Under the pieces are notes generated by a model. The model was not told the origin of the DNA and searched no databases. It saw nothing but the letters and a program-made list of their open reading frames with translations. DNA of 6,106 nt, taken from Victivallaceae bacterium. GTDB lineage: Bacteria; Verrucomicrobiota; Lentisphaeria; Victivallales; Victivallaceae. The DNA lies in assembly GCA_028717165.1 (NCBI GenBank), contig JAQUOK010000213.1, positions 1 to 6,106 on the forward strand, given 5' to 3'. This document shows positions 1 through 6,106 of the stretch, piece after piece. Both the position numbers and the translations under genes were made by a program. The first letter of the stretch is position 1, and the number at the start of each line of letters is the position of its first letter.

Positions 1-318
1 TGCTGGCGCATTTCACGATTCGCTCGCTAATGCATCAGGCCGCTTTGAAGGCTTCTTGCGATCCTGACTCTTTGTCATTTACCGGTGCAGTTCGAGTCGT
101 ATGCCGCAAAATTATTGCGGCACATTTTCCCCCTCCGGCCTGCTCAGATTAAAAGACTTCGCAAAGAAATTATTGACGAAATTGCTCAGCACAAAGTGGT
201 GGCCAGTCGCGGCCTGTGCCGTGAACGCGCAGTCAAGCGAAAGATGAAAAATTGGCAAATCAAAAAAGATTTTTCAACCAAAGTCGCCCAGAACAAACCT
301 ATTATTCGCATTAAATGA
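1..318 (+). pseudogene. IS4-family transposase, C-terminal fragment, frameshifted
   Basis: This is the C-terminal end of a DDE transposase of the IS4 type; the N-terminal part lies beyond the left edge. Frame 3 from base 3 reads LAHFTIRSLMHQAALKA, then DPDSLSFTGAVRVV, and hits a TAA at 150-152. From about base 130 the homology continues in frame 1 with RPAQIKRLRKEIIDEIA and then RAVKRKMKNW, ending at TGA 316-318. These segments follow the usual order of the tail of this family (LMHxAA, DPDRLSFTxAxRV, then PRxVKRKMxxW near the end). Dropping one base from the T4C5 run at 125-133 joins the two frames cleanly as AAHFPLRPAQIKR, so a one-base insertion is the simplest explanation. The GTG-started 77-codon frame at 85-318 is therefore not a gene of its own. 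The catalytic residues would lie upstream and cannot be judged. Sequencing error or programmed frameshifting are alternatives to decay. Confidence 0.8.
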
Positions 319-336
319 GCAGTATTGGACTTAACT
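1..336 (+). mobile_element. right end of an IS4-type insertion sequence (boundary approximate)
   Basis: The transposase tail shows that an insertion element enters from the left of the window. Its terminal inverted repeat must lie after the stop at 318. Only 22 bases separate that stop from the miaB stop codon at 341-343, so the element probably ends in this gap or just inside the end of miaB. The stretch GTATTGGACTTAACTC at 322-337 is the likeliest remnant of the terminal repeat. I cannot confirm this because the other end of the element is outside the window. The end coordinate is an estimate. Confidence 0.4.
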
Positions 337-340
337 CTAA

Positions 341-1705
341 TTATTTAAAAGGGGGTTCAGTAACGACTAATTTACCGAATAAAGTAGCAGAGGTGGCGCG
401 AATTATCCTCACTTTGACTAATTCGCCTCTTTGCGTATTTTTGTCCGGTTCGAATACTACAACTTTGAAAGTCCCGGTTTTACCGGACCAGCGTTTATCA
501 TTACGGCGGCTGGGGCCTTCAACCAATACTTCCTGTATTGAACCGATACAGTTTTTATTGTGAACCGCAGTGTAATCGTGAAGCTCCCTGAGCAGGATCT
601 GATTCCGTTCTTCTTTTACGTCCCGGACTGTCTGGTCAGACATTGCCGCCGCCGGGGTGCCACGGCGCGGGGAATACTTGAAAATAAAAGCGTTATCATA
701 TCCCACTTTTTTCATCATCTCACGAGTAGCCTCGAAATCTTCATCCGTTTCTCCCGGGAAACCGACTATGATATCCGTTGAAAAAGTTATGTCAGGCATA
801 GCTTTTCTCAATTTATTGACTATCTCCAGATATTTTCCGGCGGTATATTGCCGATTCATTTTTTTCAGGATACGGTCGGAACCGGATTGCAGCGGCAAAT
901 GGATATTATGGCACACCTTTTCCAGGGCCCCCATTGTACTGATCAGCTTGTCAGTGAAATATGAAGGATAAGGACTTACAAAACGAATACGGCAAAGCCC
1001 GTCAATTTTGTTCAATTCAAAGAGCAGGTCGGCCAATGGAGAACAATCCTCCGGCGGGGGATTGGTATCGCCGCCAAGCCCGAAAGCCGCGACATTCTGG
1101 CCCAGGAGCATTATTTCACGAACTCCGTCAGCCGCCAGCCCTTTCGCCTCGGCAACCACATCACCGATCTCCCGGCTGAATTCGCGGCCGCGCACATGCG
1201 GCACAATGCAATAGGAACAGAAACGGTTACAGCCCCGCATAACGGCAATATAAGCCTGATAATCTTTCGCGTTTGCCATCCGGTAGTGAGTATCCATCGA
1301 AGTCAAAATCTCTTTCCCGCCGGTCAGTAAGGATAATTGTCTGCGTTCATCCCGGATCAAAGCAAGCGTTTCCGGAAGCTTATGGAGCCGGCCGGTACCT
1401 ATGACAAAATCCGCATGGGGCAGATCCTGAAGAAGTTTTTCGCCGAGGTTCTGAGCCATACAGCCCATAATGCCGATAATTAAATGCGGTTTCTGTTTTT
1501 TCAGCTTTTTCATAATGCCGATCTTACCGATGGCTTTACGTTCAGCCTGTTCCCGCACGCTGCAGGTATTGAAAATGAGAATATCGGCGGCATTCTCATC
1601 GTTAACTATGGAATATCCCTGCCGGGCGAGCATACCGGCGATAGCTTCAGTATCGCGCTCATTCATCTGGCAGCCATAGGTTTTTATGAAGACTTTCACA
1701 GGCAT
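341..1705 (-). CDS. miaB: tRNA-2-methylthio-N6-dimethylallyladenosine synthase MiaB
   Basis: MiaB is a cytoplasmic radical-SAM enzyme that adds a methylthio group to N6-isopentenyladenosine at position 37 of tRNAs reading UNN codons. The 454 residues match the usual family length. The N-terminal UPF0004 domain (about 3-120) carries the auxiliary-cluster cysteines C12 (TYGCQMN), C48 (NTCSVREQA) and C82 (GCMAQ). The radical-SAM domain has the CxxxCxxC motif at C159, C163 and C166 within RGCNRFCSYCIVPHVRGRE. LPLQSGSDRILKKMNR and TDIIVGFPGETDEDF are further conserved blocks. A TRAM RNA-binding domain fills about 385-450. The set of motifs fits MiaB better than MtaB or RimO. The ATG start follows the proB stop by 7 bases with only a weak GGGA/GAG upstream, so translation is probably coupled to proB. 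No hairpin terminator is visible between its stop and the insertion-sequence remnant. Confidence 0.96.
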   Translation of the reverse strand: MPVKVFIKTYGCQMNERDTEAIAGMLARQGYSIVNDENAADILIFNTCSVREQAERKAIGKIGIMKKLKKQKPHLIIGIMGCMAQNLGEKLLQDLPHADFVIGTGRLHKLPETLALIRDERRQLSLLTGGKEILTSMDTHYRMANAKDYQAYIAVMRGCNRFCSYCIVPHVRGREFSREIGDVVAEAKGLAADGVREIMLLGQNVAAFGLGGDTNPPPEDCSPLADLLFELNKIDGLCRIRFVSPYPSYFTDKLISTMGALEKVCHNIHLPLQSGSDRILKKMNRQYTAGKYLEIVNKLRKAMPDITFSTDIIVGFPGETDEDFEATREMMKKVGYDNAFIFKYSPRRGTPAAAMSDQTVRDVKEERNQILLRELHDYTAVHNKNCIGSIQEVLVEGPSRRNDKRWSGKTGTFKVVVFEPDKNTQRGELVKVRIIRATSATLFGKLVVTEPPFK

Positions 1706-1712
1706 TCCCGGC

Positions 1713-2849
1713 TCAAACGGCTTCAGATTTTACTAAGATCAAATTATTGCGGTGCACGATCACCTCATCGCTGTCCCGCTTCAATATCCGGGAAATATCA
1801 CTGCTTCTCCTGCCGGCTATGGCCTCAGCCTCGGCGCTGTCGAAATTCGATAAGCCGCGGGCAATAATCCTGCCGCCGGTATCAGTAATTTCGACGGTAT
1901 CCCCGCGTTTGAATTTTCCCCCGACACCGACCACTCCGGCGGGAAGCAGGCTGCCGCCTCTGCCGCAGATAGCCTTAACCGCACCGTCGTCAACAGTCAG
2001 ATTCCCTTGCGACTTCGCAAAAAAATGCAGCCAGCGTTTACGCGCCTGCATTTTATCGGCATCGGGCAGGAACAAGGTCCCGACATCCTCGCCGTTGAGT
2101 ATCCTGTCAATCGTATTGTCTTCACGCCCGTCCGCAATCCACAGATATTCGCCCGCAGTATTTACAATCCCGGCGGCATTCAGTTTCGAGGCCATGCCGC
2201 CAATCGAAAATTCAGCGTTGTCGGTGCCTTCAGCAGCCTTGCGCATCCCGGAACTGATCTTTCTTACCAGAGATATGCGCTCGCCAAGGATACCGTTATT
2301 TCTTTCGCGCAGCCCGGTTTCCGTAGTCAGAATAATCGTCAGTTCAGCACGGGTCATCGTCGCGAGCAAAGCCGCCAGACCGTCATTGTCGCCGAATTTC
2401 AGTTCATCGACCGATACGGAGTCATTCTCGTTTACAATAGGAAGTATATGATTATCCAGAAGGGAGTTTATACAGTTAAGCACATTCAGATGCCGCTCCC
2501 GTGAATGCAGATCGGCGGCGGTAAGCAGCAACTGGGCCGATTTAAAATTATGTCTGCGACATTCATTGTCGTAAATTGCCATCAGTTTATTCTGCCCGAT
2601 CGCGGCAAGCGCCTGAATTTCAGCAAGTTTTGAAGGACGTTTTTCAATTCCGAGTTCTTTCATGCCGGTTCCGACTGCGCCGGAAGAAACCAGTATGACC
2701 TGATAACCCTTACTCCGGAATTTACTGATCCCCGCTATAAGCACGGGTATCCGGTGTTCATCCGTCAGGAGTCTGGTACCGACTTTGACCACCACCCGCT
2801 TACAGGTATTTATTATTTTCCTACGTTCCGCATTCATAGATAAACACAT
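1713..2849 (-). CDS. proB: glutamate 5-kinase ProB with PUA domain
   Basis: ProB phosphorylates L-glutamate with ATP to give glutamyl 5-phosphate, the first step of proline synthesis, in the cytoplasm. The amino-acid kinase domain (about 17-260) shows RVVVKVGTRLL (K22), ILVSSGAVGTGM, a NENDSVS block (D143), KFGDNDGLAALLA (N155) and SIGGMASKLNAAG (K222). A PUA domain follows at about 283-368 (VKAICGRGGSLLPAGVVGV onward), as in the E. coli type of about 367 residues; this protein has 378. The ATP-site segment that is usually LTD plus a GLY-like loop reads LTTETGLRERN here, so the usual Asp is Thr176. The loop that follows is also divergent. Start choice: ATG at 2849 suits the predicted promoter, but ATG at 2837 (Met5) is an alternative, and neither has a clear Shine-Dalgarno site. 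It is the first gene of a proB-miaB transcript. The next pathway gene, proA, is not in the window. Confidence 0.93.
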   Translation of the reverse strand: MCLSMNAERRKIINTCKRVVVKVGTRLLTDEHRIPVLIAGISKFRSKGYQVILVSSGAVGTGMKELGIEKRPSKLAEIQALAAIGQNKLMAIYDNECRRHNFKSAQLLLTAADLHSRERHLNVLNCINSLLDNHILPIVNENDSVSVDELKFGDNDGLAALLATMTRAELTIILTTETGLRERNNGILGERISLVRKISSGMRKAAEGTDNAEFSIGGMASKLNAAGIVNTAGEYLWIADGREDNTIDRILNGEDVGTLFLPDADKMQARKRWLHFFAKSQGNLTVDDGAVKAICGRGGSLLPAGVVGVGGKFKRGDTVEITDTGGRIIARGLSNFDSAEAEAIAGRRSSDISRILKRDSDEVIVHRNNLILVKSEAV

Positions 2850-2870
2850 CCGGGTTAATATTCAGCTCAC

Positions 2871-2899
2871 AATATATATTGCCCCCTCGGGCTTGGCAA
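2871..2899 (-). promoter_or_regulatory. sigma70-like promoter of proB-miaB
   Basis: Read on the minus strand, TTGCCA (2899-2894) is followed by a 17-bp spacer and TATATT (2876-2871). Both hexamers match the consensus at five of six positions, and the spacing is ideal. Transcription would start near 2864, leaving a leader of about 15 bases before the ATG at 2849. The -10 lies inside the perfect palindrome AATATATATT (2871-2880), and the spacer holds the inverted repeat GCCC-CCTC-GGGC (2881-2892), which could act as an operator. This is prediction from sequence only. Confidence 0.5.
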
Positions 2900-2939
2900 A
2901 TCAGCAAGGCTTTTTTCGTATAAATAAGTGCGTTATAAG
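2893..2939 (+). promoter_or_regulatory. weak candidate promoter for the kinase gene
   Basis: Two -10-like hexamers face the kinase gene: TATAAA at 2919-2924 and TATAAG at 2934-2939. For the first, the only reasonable -35 is TTGGCA at 2893-2898, with a long 20-bp spacer. The second has only a T-run at 2911-2916 at 17 bp. A TTGACT at 2947-2952 has no matching -10 downstream. A start in this area would give a leader of roughly 50-70 bases before the ATG at 2997. The call is low confidence. Confidence 0.22.
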
Positions 2940-2996
2940 CTCACATTTGACTTGTCCATACTTGTATTTATGCTGATTCTGATTATTTTATGGATT

Positions 2997-5900
2997 ATGA
3001 AATATTTTTGCGAAAAATGCCGGGCGTACACGGAACGCAATGCGGAAAAATGCTGCAGCGAATGTGGGGTTGATTTAAAAGACGCTTCAATCGCTCCGGA
3101 CACCGTTATCGCCGGATACAAAATCATCAGAGAGATCGGACGCGGAGCAAACGGCATAGTATACCTTGCGGAACAAACCAGTCTTGACCGTCAGATAGCG
3201 CTCAAAATTCTCCCGGACGCCAAGGCCGAAGATCCTGATTTCGTCAAAGGTTTCCTGAAAGAAGCCCGCGCCGCGGCCAGACTCAACCATCCCGCCATCA
3301 TTCAGGTATATGACGCCGGAGTAACTAACAACGGCATATATTTTCTGGCAATGGAACTGATCGACGGCAAGTCCCTTGAAGACATCATCCAGTCAAAAGG
3401 AGCGCTCAAACCCAAGAACGCTATTAAAATAGCGCTTGAACTGGCTCAGGCGCTGGAATATTCGTGGGATAAAGAGCAGATGTTCCATGGCGACATCAAG
3501 CCGGCCAACATTATGATCCGCAAAGACGGACAGGCCAAGCTGGCGGATTTCGGGCTGGCGAAAACTATTTTCGATGAAAAAAGCGATGAAATAATGGCTA
3601 CCCCGATGTATGCTCCGCCCGAAGTCATCCGGGCGGAATACAATAAAATCGGCTTCAAGTCGGATATGTATTCTTTCGGGGTAACTCTGTACGAGGTACT
3701 GTGCGGTGTCCCGCCTTTTAATGAACCGGACTGCCAGAAAGTCCTGGACATGCACCTCAAGAAAAAACATGTTCCCCTCATCGGGCAGAATCCGCAAGTG
3801 GATAAATCGATTTCAGACCTGATTGACAAACTGCTCAGTAAAAACCCCAGGAAACGCCCCGCAAACTGGACTAATGTAGTCCAGAATCTGCAGGCGTTCC
3901 TTGACGAAAAAGCGGAAGCCAAAATGCGGCTGCGGCTGTTTACCGGTATCCCTTTAACCATACTTCTCTGCGGCCTGGCAGTGCTCGGGACGCTTTACTA
4001 TAATTACAACAAAAACAAAAATGAAAAGAAAAAAAGCCCTGAAATCATAAAAAAAACGGCCGTGCGAATAAAACCCGCCTTTACCGGCAAAAAGAAAAAA
4101 CCTGCCCCTGAAACCGTAAAACCTGCCCCTGTTGACAAAGCTCATGAGGAACTGCAAAAACTGCTCAGTTCAGCCGCCGGTTTCTCCGGTAATATTCTCG
4201 CGGCTTCGCGGCTTCGTTTCAGGGCTCTCAAGTTAAGCCGGAACACATCTTTATCCGAAACGGAACAGGCAAAACTGGCCGCATGTCTGGCCAAATTGAA
4301 TAACTACCTGAAAAAAGCTCAGGAAGAGGCGGAAAAACGTGAACAGGACGCTTTCATTTCCGCCCTGAAAAAGGAAAAACAGGCAATTGCCGCCAAACTG
4401 GCTGGAGAACGGGCCGGAAATCTGCTGCTTGCCCGGAAAAATAAAATTTTCAAACTTACCGCCGATTTCGCCACTCTCAAGCAGGAGCAGCAGACCGTAA
4501 AAAACCTGACTGCGCTGCTGAATAAAGATAAGTATCCGGACAGGAAATCGAATGAATATAAAATTCTGACTTTTCTCACGGACGTCCTTCCCCATAAATA
4601 TAACCGGGAAGCTGTCATCCTTGAAAATATCGACCAGTTCATCGGCAAAAAACTGCCGTGGAAAATAAAATCACAGGAATATGAAATTACCGGCGGTTCA
4701 TGGCAAACCATACACCTGAAAACACAGTTTTCCGAAGGGGTATTCAGCCGTAAGAAGGTACGCGCCTCCAGCTTCACAGACACTCAATGGTGCAGTATGC
4801 TCGATGCGTTCCTGATCAAGGAAACAATAAAATTCTCCGAAAAAGACCTTAAGAATACTGCCTGCTGGCTATTACTCAACGCTCCGGATAAACTGTTCAC
4901 TGAATTCATAAGAAAATACTGTCAGGAAGATACGAACAAATGGTTCGCCTGCCGCAAGCTGTTAAGCGGCGCGTCCGCTGAAGTTGCCGCTTATAGCGCC
5001 TGGCTGGAAATCGTCGGGCAATTCCCGGAATTAAACCGCATGGTTTGGCAAAGCATAAAAAATTTCAAGTTGCAATACGGTAATACGCAAGTTTACGGAA
5101 CCGTCAGCGATACGCTGCTTGATTATCAGAATACCGTCTCGGAAATATATCCTGAAGCCGTCATTGACCGCCTGCAGATTAAATCGCTGTCCATGAAAGA
5201 CAGTGCCGCAAGGGTTTTCTCGGCCTATAACCGTTACGGTTTCCTTAACTGTGTTCCTTCCGAGACCGGAACAGCCCTGCGCAGCCTGTTCAATAAGAAA
5301 TTGAAAGCGCTGGCGGGAAACCGGGACTTCGATGGACAATTCGGTATTTATAAAAACGTTCCCTGCGGTAAAGTGTACGGCTGGCTGGCGGATTCACAAA
5401 CTATGAAATCGTCTCATCCGCGTTACGCACCGGCTTTTCTGGATGTTGACAACTGGAATTATCTCACGCGGATAATTCTCAAGCAGCTTCCCCAACTGAA
5501 ATCCGATTTTGCGGAACTTAAAGAGGATTCCGGCTATCCGTTCATACTTTACGGTACCGGGCTGGCCGCCCTGCGCAACTGCGAATGGAAGCTTATGGAT
5601 ACGATTTTCCTCAACTATAACGAACTTCCCGCTAAAAATGACGCGGATATCTTCCGCTATGCCTTGTTCGCCGGGCTGGCCATGGAAGCCAGAGCTGACC
5701 AATATGCCCGGGAAATCCTCGATAAATATAAATTCAGAACAGTGCCTGAAAATGAAGAAATAATTATTACCCTGCTGCAGGCACAGAACCTCCTGGCCTG
5801 CAACCCGGTCAACGAACCGGATTTTGACGCGCTTGTCGCCAATGCCCGGAAACATTTTTCGAACCAGACCGGACTGGAACATGATATCCAACTCCTGGAA

Positions 5901-6106
5901 CTTCTCCGCCGCTTTGTCTGTGCGGAATTCAAACCGGATAACACCATAGAACCGGATATCTTCCGCCAAACCGTTTATCCGCATCTTCATGCCCGGCTCT
6001 GGCTGGAGGCCGCGGCCAGGGATAAAATGCTGCGGCGCAATTCCATAAAAATTCCCGATCTGCTGAATGCCGCCGCTTCAATCCAGACCGCTTCCGCTTT
6101 CCGTTC
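2997..6106 (+). CDS. membrane-anchored zinc-ribbon Ser/Thr protein kinase, partial (3' end beyond window)
   Basis: The reading frame is open from ATG 2997 to the window end, giving at least 1036 residues. Residues 1-27 form a zinc ribbon (C5/C8 and C20/C23). The kinase domain spans about 41-302: P-loop GRGANGIVY (48-56), ATP lysine K70, helix-C E89, catalytic loop HGDIKPANI (164-172), ADFG (183-186), ATPMYAPPE (201-209), SDMYSFGV with D223, and R287. All core catalytic residues are present, so it should phosphorylate Ser/Thr on the cytoplasmic side. A single hydrophobic span (about 315-335, LTILLCGLAVLGTLYY) follows, then a Lys/Pro-rich linker, a charged coiled-coil-like stretch (about 420-510), a probably beta-rich patch (about 550-605) and a mostly helical remainder with no domain I recognise. 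There are no PASTA repeats. An in-frame ATG at 2970 would add nine hydrophobic residues; 2997 is preferred because the zinc ribbon then begins at once. Neither start has a clear ribosome binding site. The substrate and ligand are unknown. Confidence 0.9.
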   Translation, partial: MKYFCEKCRAYTERNAEKCCSECGVDLKDASIAPDTVIAGYKIIREIGRGANGIVYLAEQTSLDRQIALKILPDAKAEDPDFVKGFLKEARAAARLNHPAIIQVYDAGVTNNGIYFLAMELIDGKSLEDIIQSKGALKPKNAIKIALELAQALEYSWDKEQMFHGDIKPANIMIRKDGQAKLADFGLAKTIFDEKSDEIMATPMYAPPEVIRAEYNKIGFKSDMYSFGVTLYEVLCGVPPFNEPDCQKVLDMHLKKKHVPLIGQNPQVDKSISDLIDKLLSKNPRKRPANWTNVVQNLQAFLDEKAEAKMRLRLFTGIPLTILLCGLAVLGTLYYNYNKNKNEKKKSPEIIKKTAVRIKPAFTGKKKKPAPETVKPAPVDKAHEELQKLLSSAAGFSGNILAASRLRFRALKLSRNTSLSETEQAKLAACLAKLNNYLKKAQEEAEKREQDAFISALKKEKQAIAAKLAGERAGNLLLARKNKIFKLTADFATLKQEQQTVKNLTALLNKDKYPDRKSNEYKILTFLTDVLPHKYNREAVILENIDQFIGKKLPWKIKSQEYEITGGSWQTIHLKTQFSEGVFSRKKVRASSFTDTQWCSMLDAFLIKETIKFSEKDLKNTACWLLLNAPDKLFTEFIRKYCQEDTNKWFACRKLLSGASAEVAAYSAWLEIVGQFPELNRMVWQSIKNFKLQYGNTQVYGTVSDTLLDYQNTVSEIYPEAVIDRLQIKSLSMKDSAARVFSAYNRYGFLNCVPSETGTALRSLFNKKLKALAGNRDFDGQFGIYKNVPCGKVYGWLADSQTMKSSHPRYAPAFLDVDNWNYLTRIILKQLPQLKSDFAELKEDSGYPFILYGTGLAALRNCEWKLMDTIFLNYNELPAKNDADIFRYALFAGLAMEARADQYAREILDKYKFRTVPENEEIIITLLQAQNLLACNPVNEPDFDALVANARKHFSNQTGLEHDIQLLELLRRFVCAEFKPDNTIEPDIFRQTVYPHLHARLWLEAAARDKMLRRNSIKIPDLLNAAASIQTASAFR
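4097..4138 (+). repeat. two-copy 21-bp tandem repeat encoding KPAP units
   Basis: The 14-base string AAAACCTGCCCCTG occurs at 4097-4110 and again at 4118-4131, exactly 21 bases (seven codons) apart. It encodes KPAPETV and KPAPVDK (residues 368-381) in the linker just after the membrane span of the kinase. Such Lys/Pro/Ala repeats are typical of extended spacers next to membranes or cell walls. The 21-bp unit could vary in number between strains. Confidence 0.6.

Larger units (their letters stand above)
2850..2996. other. divergent intergenic region between proB and the kinase gene
   Basis: This is the only substantial gap in the window (147 bp). It carries the proB promoter, AT-rich candidate -10 elements for the opposite strand, and two short palindromes. 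A loose partial hairpin (GCTTG at 2891-2895 with CAAGGC at 2905-2910) is followed by six T residues at 2911-2916. I see no coding sequence, tRNA or recognised riboswitch here. Confidence 0.7.

Noticed and set aside
85..318. A stand-alone 77-residue small protein starting at GTG 85
   Set aside because: Its second half is the family-typical tail of an IS4 transposase and the missing upstream part is found in frame 3, so it is a frameshift fragment.
311..348. Inverted repeat TTAAAT/ATTTAA around the miaB and transposase 3' ends
   Set aside because: Six AT-only base pairs with a 26-base loop is no better than chance in this AT-rich gap and lacks a GC-rich stem for a terminator.
1747..2451. 234-codon plus-strand frame antisense to proB
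   Set aside because: It lies wholly inside the confident proB gene on the other strand. Its Ser/Pro/Arg/Leu-rich translation is typical of an antisense shadow and shows no recognisable domain.
2891..2916. Intrinsic terminator (partial stem GCTTG/CAAGGC followed by T6)
   Set aside because: The stem is short and mismatched, and it sits between two divergent genes where no plus-strand transcript is expected to end.
2970..2996. Upstream start ATG 2970 giving a short hydrophobic leader on the kinase
   Set aside because: Nine residues are too few for a signal peptide or membrane span, there is no ribosome binding site, and it would place a hydrophobic stub in front of the zinc ribbon.
3393..5990. 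Several minus-strand frames of 67-198 codons across the kinase gene
   Set aside because: All are antisense to a continuous frame with clear kinase motifs. Their translations are rich in Phe, Arg and Gly with no family resemblance.

Overview
The window looks like bacterial chromosome of moderate GC content. It holds a remnant of an insertion sequence, a two-gene housekeeping operon on the minus strand, and one very large plus-strand gene that runs off the right edge. The transposase type (IS4-like), a eukaryote-like Ser/Thr kinase fused to a huge uncharacterised C-terminus, and the weak Shine-Dalgarno signals suggest the Planctomycetota-Verrucomicrobiota-Lentisphaerota group. This placement is an inference from gene style only; no marker gene in the window settles it.

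Layout. Bases 1-318 (+) are the C-terminal end of an IS4-family transposase, cut by the left edge and broken by an apparent single-base frameshift in a T4C5 run near 125-133. Bases 341-1705 (-) encode MiaB, the radical-SAM tRNA methylthiotransferase, complete with all six cysteines of its two iron-sulfur clusters. Bases 1713-2849 (-) encode ProB, glutamate 5-kinase with a C-terminal PUA domain. The proB stop and the miaB start are only 7 bases apart, so the order of transcription is proB then miaB. A good sigma70-like promoter (TTGCCA, 17-bp spacer, TATATT) lies just upstream of proB. The 147-bp gap 2850-2996 separates proB from the divergent gene.

Bases 2997-6106 (+) form an open reading frame of at least 1036 codons with no stop before the window ends. 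It encodes an N-terminal four-cysteine zinc ribbon, a complete Ser/Thr protein kinase domain with an HGD (non-RD) catalytic loop, one membrane span, a Lys/Pro-rich linker with a small KPAP repeat, a charged coiled-coil-like stretch, and more than 500 residues that match no domain I recognise. Every minus-strand ORF across this region is a shadow of it.

The three units are not functionally linked in any way I can show. ProB (first step of proline synthesis) and MiaB (tRNA position 37 modification) are housekeeping enzymes that share a transcript. The receptor-like kinase is the most unusual gene here, mainly for its unexplained C-terminal part. I found no tRNA, rRNA, CRISPR array or recognisable riboswitch.
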